DNA of 64,000 nucleotides from Proteiniborus sp. MB09-C3 (GCF_030263895.1 NZ_CP127161.1:1550001-1614000), one strand, 5' to 3'; positions 47,368-56,025 are shown, counted from the stretch's first letter. Program-made: numbers and translations. The notes: generated from the letters alone by a model not told the origin.

Positions 47368-49059
47368 ATGAAAAATATATTAAAAATATTTTTGATATTT
47401 ACAATGATATTTGGTTTAATGATGCCCATTACTGTATTTGCAGTTGGAGATGGAAATATTGACTCAGGTGGTGGAGGTATGGGAGATGGAACGAGTAGTG
47501 ATAAGTGGTCTCCTGGTTACGATGGTGTGCGTGTTACTGTAGTTCGAGCAGGTGACCATGCCACAGTAACTACCCCTATTGATTTAACAAACAAACAACC
47601 TCCATCTACTATGTTTCACTTTGGTAAAGTATCTAAAATTCAATATAATGGCGGAAGAAATTTGTCACCTATTCAAGGTGCATATTCTTATATTAATCCA
47701 TCTCAAACAATGCCGAGGATTGTAAGTACAAATGGTAATAACAATATTGCAGCCATAAAGAGCTATTTTACAGATGAGCAAGTTATCCGATCAATTGCAT
47801 CAATAACAGGAATGGATTTTGATATTTTAATTGGTGGGGATTATAAGTTGCTTTTGGAACCAATGGCATACTACACATTTCAAGGAGTTATGATAGCTAC
47901 AACTGCAACAGAAACTGCTATGTATGATGAACAGTTAAGTGGATTGCTTAGAAGTAAGATGGTATCTTTATCCCATAAAAATTTGCCACTTGCTATGTTT
48001 CTAGAGGTAGGAGATTTGGGATACCCAGCATGGAGTGGAAGTACTACAACACCAGCTACTAATGTAGATATAAAATCTTCTTTAGGACTTGGTATTGTAC
48101 GATTTACAGAACAACCAGAGCCACCAACTGTTAGCACATATGATTATGAATATAGAGTAGATACTGAGGTAATCACTTCTGTCATGATTAGTGGAGGACA
48201 GTCCGATCCTGACAGACCCACACGTGTAAGCTTTATTATTGATGGAAGAACCTATAATGTTGGGAATGTATATTACCCAAGTGGCGACTCTCAGCTTGCA
48301 TGGGTGAAATGGACAACTCCTGATACAGAACAAGATATGGTAATAGATGTAATAGTGAATGGACTGGGTAGTACTAGTAAATCAATTATCAATGTTAAGA
48401 TTGTTGATTTAGATAAAAATCCACCACCAAATCCTGTAGCAGATGATAGAAATGACTCTTTTTCTCATTCTTCTGTTCCAAACAGAGAAGAAAAAACAAA
48501 TGCAAATTGGAGCATATGGAGTCCTTGGTGGCGAGCATATTGGGTGTGGCATAGTACAGGAGAGGATTCAGGATATTGGTGTGACCATGGTTGGTGGGAG
48601 TTTGATCTTGAACAATATGCAGCGAGGCTTTCAAGTGATATGAGTATTAAAAACGATAGTAAGAATCCTACTGCAAGTGGAAGTGCTTTTAAAAGTGGAT
48701 ATGGAATCAATCAAACAGTGACTGGAAATGTAAGTAGTAATCAAAGTTCAGCTATTACTTATGCTCAAAATGCTGTTTCCTATTTCCCAGAATTTCGCTA
48801 TGAAACCTACTGGAGATTATTAGAACGTATTTCAGGTGGTTCAAATGCAAGGTTTGAGTTTAAGAAAAATAATTATTCCACTTATAAGAATCGTACACAT
48901 TTTACTCCAATATGGATGCCAGATGGTGCTTATATAGTAAATACATGGCTTATAGATGCATGGACTCCTGATGGAATGCTATCAATGAGCCTTACAGACA
49001 CATTGACAATAAAGGGAAACTTGTGGCAAGACTGGCATATAGCACCCTTAAATCCTTAA
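47368..49059 (+). CDS. Large secreted ICE protein of unknown function
   Basis: A 563-residue exported protein. The ATG at 47368 is chosen because GAAAGGAG lies upstream; the frame opens at 47350. Residues 1-26 are a signal peptide (LIFTMIFGLMMPITVFA). It is rich in Gly, Ser, Thr and Trp, with a mid-region beta domain (DYEYRVDTEVITSVMISGG) and a Trp-rich motif (WSIWSPWWRAYWVWHSTG). It is followed by the VirB2-like pilin gene, so a role at the mating surface is plausible, but I do not recognise the family. Confidence 0.72.
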   Translation: MKNILKIFLIFTMIFGLMMPITVFAVGDGNIDSGGGGMGDGTSSDKWSPGYDGVRVTVVRAGDHATVTTPIDLTNKQPPSTMFHFGKVSKIQYNGGRNLSPIQGAYSYINPSQTMPRIVSTNGNNNIAAIKSYFTDEQVIRSIASITGMDFDILIGGDYKLLLEPMAYYTFQGVMIATTATETAMYDEQLSGLLRSKMVSLSHKNLPLAMFLEVGDLGYPAWSGSTTTPATNVDIKSSLGLGIVRFTEQPEPPTVSTYDYEYRVDTEVITSVMISGGQSDPDRPTRVSFIIDGRTYNVGNVYYPSGDSQLAWVKWTTPDTEQDMVIDVIVNGLGSTSKSIINVKIVDLDKNPPPNPVADDRNDSFSHSSVPNREEKTNANWSIWSPWWRAYWVWHSTGEDSGYWCDHGWWEFDLEQYAARLSSDMSIKNDSKNPTASGSAFKSGYGINQTVTGNVSSNQSSAITYAQNAVSYFPEFRYETYWRLLERISGGSNARFEFKKNNYSTYKNRTHFTPIWMPDGAYIVNTWLIDAWTPDGMLSMSLTDTLTIKGNLWQDWHIAPLNP

Positions 49060-49087
49060 ACAATACAGAAAAAGAAAGGTGGATTTT

Positions 49088-49429
49088 ATGAAGATAAACA
49101 AGAAAATAGCACTAACAATGTGCATGGTGCTGATTGGCATATTGATGTTTAGCACTTCAGCATTAGCTTCAGGTACAGGAGATGTTGCTGGGGCAATTGA
49201 AGATACTTGGAGCGACGCTTCAGGACAGATAAAAACCGTTGTGAATAAGGTTGTATTCCCAGCGATTGACCTTGTCTTAGCAATATTCTTCTTTGCAAAA
49301 CTTGGTACTGCCTATTTTGACTATAGAAAGCATGGGCAGTTTGAATGGGCAGCACCTGCAATCTTATTTGCATGTTTGGTGTTTACTTTAACAGCACCAG
49401 CATATATTTGGACTATACTTGGGATGTGA
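49088..49429 (+). CDS. VirB2/TrbC-like pilin (DUF3852, Maff2-type)
   Basis: A protein of about 113 residues with a cleavable signal peptide (ending STSALA) and two hydrophobic helices (VVFPAIDLVLAIFFFAKLG; AAPAILFACLVFTLTAPAYI), the layout of VirB2-type conjugative pilins. ATG 49088 has AAAGGTGG upstream and is preferred over 49079. It is the first recognisable part of the mating channel here. A strong hairpin follows. Confidence 0.78.
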   Translation: MKINKKIALTMCMVLIGILMFSTSALASGTGDVAGAIEDTWSDASGQIKTVVNKVVFPAIDLVLAIFFFAKLGTAYFDYRKHGQFEWAAPAILFACLVFTLTAPAYIWTILGM

Positions 49430-49437
49430 CGAAATAT

Positions 49438-49485
49438 AATAATTATACCAAGTTGTCTTAATACAGCCGACTTGGTATAATTATT
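49438..49485. terminator. 16-bp perfect hairpin after the VirB2-like gene
   Basis: AATAATTATACCAAGT (49438-49453) pairs perfectly with ACTTGGTATAATTATT (49470-49485) around a 16-base loop. T-rich arms could stop transcription, isolating the PIN gene from the mating operon. Confidence 0.7.
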
Positions 49486-49600
49486 TAAACTTAGATTCCA
49501 GTTTTAGACTATAATTAAAATAAAATAAGTATTGTAGTGTTTTTAATGAACAGATATTTCACTTAAAGGGAGATCAAAAAAATAGGAAAGAGGTGATTTA

Positions 49601-50704
49601 ATGATATATGTATCAATAGATACCAATGTATATGTTAATTTACTTACAGAAGTGTTGGCTAACGATAATGCAGAAGAAAAGGATATACCTAGTGAACTAG
49701 AGGATCTAAATCTTCTATGTAAAGAAGGCGTTGTAACATTATTAATTCCAGAGGTTGTAAAACTAGAGCTCCAAAAATCTAATAGTAAAGTTGAGGAGGA
49801 TTACAAAAGGGAGTATTCTAAATTAATTGGATATATTGATAAATATTCTGAAAGTTCATGGAGTGAAATAAGGGAAGTAAAAAAGAAGGTTATAAATTTA
49901 ATTGAAAGTGAACAAGATAATAAGGTTTGTTATTGGAAGGAAGAATATGATAAATTAATGAGTTTTTTTGAGAATGAATATATTCAACATATAGAATTAA
50001 CTCCTGATATGATTTGTAAAACATATAAAAAGAAAATCGCTGGATTAATTACTGATAGTCAATTGAACGATGCATTAATAATAGAAAGTATTAATTGTTG
50101 CTTTAAACAGCAAGAAATGAATAGTGATGACTTACTGTTTTTTATTACTGGAGACAAAAAAGACTTCTTTACTAAAGGAGATATAGCAGGTTTTAGTATT
50201 TTAAAAGAAAAGTTTCAAATCCATAGCTGTAAAGTATATGGATTATATAATTTGAAGCAGCTCTATAAACATATAAATGCTAATTTTGATGTTGAACTTC
50301 CAAATGGAGAGATAGAAACCAAATGGAGTGAATTTGAAAAGAAATATCCAGATTGGGATTTTGATAATGATGAGGCTATAGAAGAATATGCTGATATTGA
50401 AGAAGATATTAATCTAATGATTAATAAGTTATTTGAAGGCAAATTACAAGATTTACCTAAAGAGATAATAGATATACGAAAAAGAGTGTTGAATGAAATA
50501 GAAAATATATTATTAAAATGTAGGAATATGATGTCTTGGGATGATAGAAGTGAATCAAAATTATATCGATGGTTAAATGGTAGATTTGAAATAAATTTAT
50601 ATTCCTCAAAATTAAGTGATTTGTTCCTAATTAGAGATAGCTTGCAAGAATATTTAAGGGTTCATGAGGAAATGGATGAAGAAATACTAGAAGAGCATGA
50701 TTGA
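49601..50704 (+). CDS. PIN-domain (DUF4935-like) protein
   Basis: A 367-residue protein with an N-terminal PIN-type nuclease domain: SIDTNVYVNLL near residue 4 gives the first acidic residue, LNDALIIES near residue 160 and ITGDKKDF near residue 188 give the others. PIN domains are magnesium-dependent RNases in toxin-antitoxin and defence proteins. The C-terminal half is acidic and helical and not recognised. No antitoxin gene is adjacent. It has its own leader and sits between hairpins inside the conjugation operon, so it looks like an insertion. Confidence 0.8.
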   Translation: MIYVSIDTNVYVNLLTEVLANDNAEEKDIPSELEDLNLLCKEGVVTLLIPEVVKLELQKSNSKVEEDYKREYSKLIGYIDKYSESSWSEIREVKKKVINLIESEQDNKVCYWKEEYDKLMSFFENEYIQHIELTPDMICKTYKKKIAGLITDSQLNDALIIESINCCFKQQEMNSDDLLFFITGDKKDFFTKGDIAGFSILKEKFQIHSCKVYGLYNLKQLYKHINANFDVELPNGEIETKWSEFEKKYPDWDFDNDEAIEEYADIEEDINLMINKLFEGKLQDLPKEIIDIRKRVLNEIENILLKCRNMMSWDDRSESKLYRWLNGRFEINLYSSKLSDLFLIRDSLQEYLRVHEEMDEEILEEHD

Positions 50705-50766
50705 AAAAATACAGTAAATTTGATAAATCATTAAAAAATAGCAAATTTTGTTAAGCTAATCATACT

Positions 50767-50798
50767 GGCACATAGATAAATACTATGTGTCTTTTTTG
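50767..50798 (+). terminator. Terminator before the VirB6-like gene
   Basis: GGCACATAG / CTATGTGTC 9-bp stem, then TTTTTTGTTTTTTT. It closes the PIN insertion or attenuates the mating genes. Confidence 0.85.
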
Positions 50799-50821
50799 TT
50801 TTTTTGAAAGTAGGTGAAAAA

Positions 50822-51724
50822 GTGTTTATCTGGGATTTTCTCTTGGGTGATGTAATGGATCAAATTATTGATTGGTTTTATGGGCAGCTTATAGGTTTTC
50901 TTGCTGATTTCTTTGCCCAAATGGGAAATATGGGAGTAGAACTTTTTGAGATGAGCTGGGTTCAATCAATCGTTTTGTTCTTCTCTTACCTTGCTTGGTC
51001 ACTCTATGGAACTGGACTTGTAGTGTCCTGCTTTGAAACAGGAATTGAGTATCAATATGGTAGGGGCAACATGAAAGATGCAGCTTTAAATGCAATTAAA
51101 GGATTTATGGCAGTCAGCCTCTTTACTACAGTGCCTATAGAACTATATAAGCTCTCGGTCAATTTACAAACAAGTTTAACTGCTGGTATCACAGGATATG
51201 GAAGAGGAATAGGTGAACTGGCAACATCTATTATTGGAGAGTTAAATAATGCAGGTGATATTACAAACATAGGCGGTTCAGGTATATTCGGTGGCATTTC
51301 TATGATAACAAGTCCATTTATGGCTCTGTTTATTATTATCCTTATGGGATATGCAGTGATTAAAGTGTTTTTTGCAAACCTAAAAAGGGGAGGGATTCTA
51401 CTTATACAGATAGCAGTTGGAAGTCTATATATGTTTTCTGTACCTCGTGGTTACATTGATGGCTTTATTCAGTGGTGCAAGCAGATAATTGGATTGTGCC
51501 TCACAACATTTCTTCAGGCAACGATACTAACTGCAGGACTTATGGTAGTAAAAGATCATGCATTGCTTGGATTAGGTTTGATGTTATCGGCAGGAGAAAT
51601 ACCACGGATTGCTGGAGCATTTGGACTTGATACATCCACTCGTGCCAATGTAATGAGTGCAGTTTATACAGCACAGGCAGCTGTAAATACAACTAAAACT
51701 ATAGTACAAGCAGTACCAAAATAA
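50822..51724 (+). CDS. VirB6/TrbL-like mating channel protein
   Basis: A protein of about 300 residues with six or so membrane segments (FSYLAWSLYGTGLVVSCFET; GGISMITSPFMALFIIILMG; GLCLTTFLQATILTAGLMVV). Polytopic VirB6-type proteins form the inner-membrane channel of type IV secretion. GTG 50822 (with TAGGTG upstream) is preferred to TTG 50804. The C-terminal tail (AQAAVNTTKTIVQAVPK) is helical. The following genes are close, suggesting one operon. Confidence 0.8.
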   Translation: MFIWDFLLGDVMDQIIDWFYGQLIGFLADFFAQMGNMGVELFEMSWVQSIVLFFSYLAWSLYGTGLVVSCFETGIEYQYGRGNMKDAALNAIKGFMAVSLFTTVPIELYKLSVNLQTSLTAGITGYGRGIGELATSIIGELNNAGDITNIGGSGIFGGISMITSPFMALFIIILMGYAVIKVFFANLKRGGILLIQIAVGSLYMFSVPRGYIDGFIQWCKQIIGLCLTTFLQATILTAGLMVVKDHALLGLGLMLSAGEIPRIAGAFGLDTSTRANVMSAVYTAQAAVNTTKTIVQAVPK

Positions 51725-51744
51725 AAATAGAAAGAGAGGATTTA

Positions 51745-52101
51745 ATGAAACTAATATATGTTGCATCTCCCTATAAAGGAGATATAAAAAAGAATATAGA
51801 ATATGCGAAACAGGCTTGCCGATATGTATTAAACGAAGGCAATGCCTTTTTTTGTCCCCATCTTCTCTATCCTCAGATATTAGATGATAATAATCCAGAA
51901 GAAAGAAGATTGGGAATTAATATAGGAAAAGAATTTTTATCAAAATGCGATGAACTATGGGCATTTGGTGACCATATTTCTAAAGGAATGTTTGAGGAGA
52001 TTGAGTTTGCAAGAAAGACAGGTATTCCTATAAAAAGAATTATGAAACTAGATATTGAAATAGAAGAAGGGGCTTTATTTTGTATGAGGATGGATAGATG
52101 A
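51745..52101 (+). CDS. DUF4406 protein (deoxyribosyltransferase-like fold)
   Basis: A 118-residue protein with the nucleoside 2-deoxyribosyltransferase-like pattern: YVASPYKGD at the start, CPHLLYPQIL in the middle and a DELWAFGDHISKGM block. DUF4406 genes are frequent in phages and ICEs; the substrate is unknown. Its stop codon overlaps the ATG of the cytosine methyltransferase (ATGA), showing coupled translation. Confidence 0.85.
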   Translation: MKLIYVASPYKGDIKKNIEYAKQACRYVLNEGNAFFCPHLLYPQILDDNNPEERRLGINIGKEFLSKCDELWAFGDHISKGMFEEIEFARKTGIPIKRIMKLDIEIEEGALFCMRMDR

Positions 52102-52769
52102 TTACCTTGGGGAGTCTTTTCGATGGGATTGGAGGATTTCCCCTTGCTGCTGTTCATAATGGAATTACTCCTATATGGGCAAGCGAAATTGAATCCTTTC
52201 CTATTGAGGTGACTAAAATACGATTCCCTGATATGCTCCATGTTGGCGACATTACAAAATTAAAAGGGGAAGAATTGCCTCCTGTTGATATCATTACAGG
52301 TGGTTCACCATGCCAAGATTTATCTGTTGCAGGTGCAAGGGCAGGGTTTGCTGGTAAACGTTCAGGATTATTTATGGAGCAGATAAGAATAACAAAGGAA
52401 ATGAGGTGGGCAGATGCAAGAAGAGGAAAGGCAAATCACCTTATCAGACCTCGATACTTCGTTTGGGAAAATGTCCCTGGAGCATTCTCAAGTACAAACG
52501 GAGAAGACTTCCATGCGGTCCTCGAAGAAACCACAAGAATTGCAGACAGCAGCGTATCTATACCTAGACCTCCGGGAGGGATATGGAAATCTGTTGGGTG
52601 CATATTGGGATATGAATTCACCATTGCTTGGAGAGTTCTCGATGCTCAATACTGGGGTGTCCCCCAAAGACGTAAGAGAATCTTTCTTGTCGCAGATTTT
52701 GGAGGACACACCGCACCCAAAATATTATTTGAGCAAGACAGCTTGTTTGGGAATACTCAGAAGAGCTAG
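52098..52769 (+). CDS. C5-cytosine DNA methyltransferase, N-terminal (alpha) part
   Basis: A 223-residue half enzyme carrying motifs I to VIII of the cytosine-5 class: GSLFDGIGG (motif I), GGSPCQDLSVAG with catalytic Cys72 (IV), FVWENVPGAFS with Glu124 (VI) and WGVPQRRKRIF (VIII). The frame stops at 52769, before the recognition domain and motifs IX-X, which continue in the +1 frame of the next ORF. The two ORFs overlap by 356 bases. This is either a natural two-subunit enzyme like M.EcoHK31I or M.AquI, a programmed frameshift, or a frameshift mutation. Confidence 0.9.
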   Translation: MITLGSLFDGIGGFPLAAVHNGITPIWASEIESFPIEVTKIRFPDMLHVGDITKLKGEELPPVDIITGGSPCQDLSVAGARAGFAGKRSGLFMEQIRITKEMRWADARRGKANHLIRPRYFVWENVPGAFSSTNGEDFHAVLEETTRIADSSVSIPRPPGGIWKSVGCILGYEFTIAWRVLDAQYWGVPQRRKRIFLVADFGGHTAPKILFEQDSLFGNTQKS

Positions 52770-53835
52770 AGCAAGAGGTAAGGAACTGCCTAAACAATTA
52801 AAAATAGCTTTAGAAATTCAAGGGGAAGTTGAAGGTTCAGAACAAGAGTCCAATGAAAATATAGTTTCTGAATATAAAGCCTATCATATCAATCAACGAA
52901 ATGAGGGTATTGACTTAAATGGAATTTCAGGAGCCTTGATGGCAACTCAAAATATGCAGATGCAGACATTTGTCACAGAACCTATGCTATGTCTAAATGA
53001 TCAGGGTGGTGACCGAATGGATATAACAGAGAATATTACTTCAACACTAAGGGCTAGTATGGGAGGAAATCAACCTATAGTCATGGCAACTCAGCAAGGT
53101 GGTGCAGAAATATGCTTTGACCTTTGCCCAACTATTACATCAGCAGCAGGAACAAGTGGCAATAATCAACCTGTTCTATTCGATAATCATGCAAAAGACT
53201 GTAGATATAATGGACCCCTTGATGTAGCTCCAACAATAGCAGCTACCTATGGAACAGGAGGAAATAATGTACCATTAGTATCAAAGTCAATTGATTCAGA
53301 CAGTTATTGTATTGCAGGAAATACCATTGATAGACAAGATCATAATGGTGGAAATGGATGTGGATTTCAAGAAAATATTTGTTATACTCTTACGACCAGT
53401 GATATTCATGCTGTTTGTTATCCACCTAAAACTTATCAAAATACAGTAGGAGCATTATGTGTAGGAGATGAAAAAGGCAATGGGAATCAATATGTAAGTC
53501 AAGATAAATGCATTGTAGACTGTGAAAAAATGATGTTTGGGCAATCAGAATTTGCTAATTATAAAGAAGGCTGTGCAACACTTAGAGCAGAGGGTGGAGA
53601 TAATGGAGGAGGAAGTGAAAACCTTGTAACTACTAAGAATCTTGTACGCAGACTAATACCACTTGAATGTGAAAGGCTTCAAGGCTTTCCTGATGGGTGG
53701 ACAAAAATAGAAAAATCATCCGATAGTGCAAGATATAAGGCACTTGGTAATAGTGTAGCAATCCCTTGTGTAGATTTTATTATGCGAGGGATTGCTTATT
53801 TTTTAAGAAGATTTAAAGATGAAATGGAGGAATAA
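52414..53835 (+). CDS. C5-methyltransferase beta part with overlapping-frame N-terminus
   Basis: A 473-residue ORF in the +1 frame. Its ATG at 52414 has a strong GAGGTGG site just upstream and follows an in-frame stop at 52402, so it looks genuinely started inside the alpha ORF. Residues 1-118 overlap alpha and read LDTSFGKMSLEHS and KYYLSKTACLGILRRARARG. The middle (150-400) has Gly/Asn-rich repeats typical of target-recognition regions (DVAPTIAATYGTGGNN). Residues 412-473 carry motifs IX-X (RRLIPLECERLQGFPDGW; ALGNSVAIP). It supplies the parts missing from alpha. Confidence 0.85.
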   Translation: MQEEERQITLSDLDTSFGKMSLEHSQVQTEKTSMRSSKKPQELQTAAYLYLDLREGYGNLLGAYWDMNSPLLGEFSMLNTGVSPKDVRESFLSQILEDTPHPKYYLSKTACLGILRRARARGKELPKQLKIALEIQGEVEGSEQESNENIVSEYKAYHINQRNEGIDLNGISGALMATQNMQMQTFVTEPMLCLNDQGGDRMDITENITSTLRASMGGNQPIVMATQQGGAEICFDLCPTITSAAGTSGNNQPVLFDNHAKDCRYNGPLDVAPTIAATYGTGGNNVPLVSKSIDSDSYCIAGNTIDRQDHNGGNGCGFQENICYTLTTSDIHAVCYPPKTYQNTVGALCVGDEKGNGNQYVSQDKCIVDCEKMMFGQSEFANYKEGCATLRAEGGDNGGGSENLVTTKNLVRRLIPLECERLQGFPDGWTKIEKSSDSARYKALGNSVAIPCVDFIMRGIAYFLRRFKDEMEE

Positions 53836-53838
53836 ACA

Positions 53839-54096
53839 GTGTATATGTATCCTGATAATTTAAAGGCCAAAGCAACATTATGGCTATGGGAATTAAAAGA
53901 TATAGGAATTATTGGAGTTGGACTTCTTATTTCTGTATTTGCCTTAGCACAACTTAGGCTTATGTCACCTATTGTAATAACAGCAGTATATAGCTTTTTA
54001 ACAATACAATTTGAAGACACAAGCATACTGAATTTTATTCGTTATGCCTGTGCCTTTTTTCTTTTAAAGCAACAGATATTTGAATGGAGGTTATAA
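53839..54096 (+). CDS. PrgI-family (VirB3-like) conjugation protein
   Basis: An 85-residue protein with two membrane segments (ELKDIGIIGVGLLISVFALA and a shorter second one). PrgI proteins are small inner-membrane subunits of Gram-positive conjugation machines and usually precede VirB4. GTG 53839 has GGAGG nine bases upstream; ATG 53845 is the alternative. It overlaps the next gene's ribosome-binding site. Confidence 0.82.
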   Translation: MYMYPDNLKAKATLWLWELKDIGIIGVGLLISVFALAQLRLMSPIVITAVYSFLTIQFEDTSILNFIRYACAFFLLKQQIFEWRL

Positions 54097-54098
54097 AA

Positions 54099-54689
54099 TT
54101 GGGAAGAAAACAGAAACAGAAAGAAAGACAAAAGCAATCTACTAGAGAACTGATTGGTATTGATGAAATCACAGATTATAGTCTAAAGACTCCATATGGA
54201 GAGCTAGTGTATTTTATTATTCATCCAACCAATATATCGGTACTATCTGAATCAAGTGTAAGTGCAAGGATCTATGCGCTTATGACAGTACTTAAGGGGA
54301 TTGCTGAAATTGAAATGCTTTGCCTTAATTCAAAAGAAAACTTTGATGATAACAAGCAGTATTTAAAAAGAAGAATGGATACAGAGCAAAATCCTGTTAT
54401 TCGGCAACTACTACAGCAAGACAGTACCAATCTTGATAGGATGCAAGTTCAGATGGCTACAGCTCGTGAGTTTCTAATTATTATTAGGCTTAAGAATGAA
54501 AAAGAATCAGATGTATTTCCTTATCTTTCAAGGATTGAAAAGAGCTTAAAAGACCAAGGATTTACTACTAGAAGAGCTGATAAGTTGGATATAAAAAGAC
54601 TTCTTGGTGTTTATTATGAGCAGAATGTGACTACGGAAAGATATGAAGATTATGATGGGGAGAGGTGGGTGGTACTTGGAGATATGTAA
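54099..54689 (+). CDS. VirB4-associated conjugation protein
   Basis: A soluble protein of about 196 residues starting at TTG 54099, which is eight bases after TGGAGG; the open frame starts at 54084. The basic N-terminus (GRKQKQKERQKQSTRELIG) is followed by an alpha/beta domain (GELVYFIIHPTNISVLS; ATAREFLIIIRL). In related ICEs such a gene sits directly before the CD1110-type VirB4, and here a 7-kb cargo lies between them. Its exact function in DNA transfer is unknown. Confidence 0.75.
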   Translation: MGRKQKQKERQKQSTRELIGIDEITDYSLKTPYGELVYFIIHPTNISVLSESSVSARIYALMTVLKGIAEIEMLCLNSKENFDDNKQYLKRRMDTEQNPVIRQLLQQDSTNLDRMQVQMATAREFLIIIRLKNEKESDVFPYLSRIEKSLKDQGFTTRRADKLDIKRLLGVYYEQNVTTERYEDYDGERWVVLGDM

Positions 54690-54800
54690 AAATTAATAAA
54701 GTGTAAGTTTATTTGATAGAGTGTACGTGATATAATATGTATAATCAAAAATTCGTTAAATAGTTTAAAAAAGGTGTTTGTACTAAGTGAGGTGTTAGGT

Positions 54801-55004
54801 ATGGAAAATGGAATAGTATGTTATTGCTCTAATGTTAGTAAGGAAAAGATATTAGAAGCTATAGCAAGTGGGGCAAAATCTCTACAAGACATTAGAAATA
54901 TGACAGGTGCTTGTACTTTGGGTAAATGTAAAGAATTAAGTCCAACAAAGAAATGTTGTTCTACTAATATTATTAAGATACTAAATGAAAATACAATAGT
55001 ATGA
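54801..55004 (+). CDS. BFD-like (2Fe-2S) protein
   Basis: A 67-residue protein with the cysteine pattern of bacterioferritin-associated ferredoxin: CYCSNVSKEKILEAI near residue 7, then MTGACTLGKCKELSP and CC. The family binds a 2Fe-2S cluster and passes electrons to iron stores or redox partners. ATG 54801 follows GAGGTGTTAGG and is preferred to 54774. It is the first gene of the cargo that splits the conjugation operon. Confidence 0.8.
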   Translation: MENGIVCYCSNVSKEKILEAIASGAKSLQDIRNMTGACTLGKCKELSPTKKCCSTNIIKILNENTIV

Positions 55005-55091
55005 GCATAAAAGGAAGTGGAAAAATCCAATAAATAGAACAGATATATAAATAAGAAAAATAGGAGTTTATAGGAATATTGGAGGGAAAAC

Positions 55092-55607
55092 GTGAAAGAT
55101 GATAGTAAAATAAAGAAATGGTCTAAAGTATTGTTTGTAATTTATTTAATTGCACTATTATGGATAATAGTGTTTAAATTTAATGCACCATTTTCAAAAT
55201 TAGGGTATATGAGAAGTATAAATCTAATTCCTTTTAATGAATCCTTAATAATAAATGGCAAACTTGATTTCCGTGAGATTATCATGAATGTAGCGATTTT
55301 TATGCCACTTGGCATATATTCAGGTATTCTATTGAAAAAATGGACTGTTGGAAAAAAGATATTTTTATTTTTCTTAATTAGTTTGATATGTGAAATATTC
55401 CAATTTATTTTGGGTGTTGGAGCTTCGGATATTACGGATATTATTAACAATACTTTAGGTGGAATAATTGGTTTGGTAATCTATAAAGGGATTGAAAAAA
55501 TATCGAAAAATAGTATTAAGGTACATAAATTTATAAATATAATTGGAACAATAGGAACGATATTAATGATTTCATTATTATCAGTACTAGTAATATATAA
55601 CTTATAG
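55092..55607 (+). CDS. VanZ-like membrane protein
   Basis: A 171-residue protein with four or five membrane helices. The VanZ-family signature is visible: EIFQFILGVGASDITDIINN and TLGGIIGLVIY. VanZ gives low-level teicoplanin resistance in Tn1546, but most homologues are not resistance genes, and no other van gene is here. GGAGGG precedes the start. Possibly cargo. Confidence 0.85.
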   Translation: MKDDSKIKKWSKVLFVIYLIALLWIIVFKFNAPFSKLGYMRSINLIPFNESLIINGKLDFREIIMNVAIFMPLGIYSGILLKKWTVGKKIFLFFLISLICEIFQFILGVGASDITDIINNTLGGIIGLVIYKGIEKISKNSIKVHKFINIIGTIGTILMISLLSVLVIYNL

Positions 55608-55660
55608 GGGATTTATAAATAAAGGTTAAGTCCCAAGTTGTCGGATAGATAAATTGAAAT

Positions 55661-55912
55661 TTGAAGTGGAGATTAATGGAGATTAGAGAAATGGTTAAAA
55701 ATAAAATTATTATCAGGATAATTATCATTTTAATAGCTATTATTGGTGTAGGCTCATTTATTTCATATTCTAAGTTTGGTGTTGTTAATCCTTTTTCCAC
55801 AGCAAAGGTGCTTTGTATAGATTTCAAAATAATGATACGGCTCAATATGTTTTGTTTTCAACTAATAAGTATTTTTCAAGATGGAGATGGCAAGAGTAAA
55901 TTATTATTATGA
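55661..55912 (+). pseudogene. Frameshifted small membrane-anchored ORF
   Basis: The frame begins with a membrane helix (MVKNKIIIRIIIILIAIIG) and reads well to NPFSTAK near 55803. After that the reading becomes less protein-like, whereas the neighbouring frame reads GALYRFQNNDTAQYVLFSTN before stopping at WQE. A one-base change near 55803 therefore probably broke the gene. The family is not recognised. Confidence 0.5.
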
Positions 55913-55948
55913 GAATAGTCTGTATCATGAAAAACTCCAATTTATAGA

Positions 55949-56014
55949 AGGTGCCAGCATAGAACAAGGGCGGCGTAGCCGTTTATCTTGACACTTGCTT
56001 TTTATGGCACTCCT
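55949..56014. repeat. Cargo-flanking direct repeat, left copy
   Basis: About 65 bp beginning GGTGCCAGC and ending TGGCACTCCTG, with a core GGGCGGCGTAGCCG. It is about 83% identical by hand count (54 of 65) to 60238-60303. Each copy ends in an imperfect inverted repeat, AGGTGCCA / TGGCACT. It lies just before the thiamin promoter. Confidence 0.8.
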
Positions 56015-56025
56015 GCTAATATAAC

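Noticed and set aside
52770-52800. A simple sequencing error explaining the split methyltransferase
   Set aside because: Not excluded, but not preferred: the second ORF has its own strong ribosome site, ATG and a preceding in-frame stop, and natural two-subunit enzymes of this type exist.
55092-55607. Glycopeptide resistance determinant from the VanZ-like gene
   Set aside because: No vanA/B/H/X/R/S genes are present and VanZ-like proteins are widespread without resistance.
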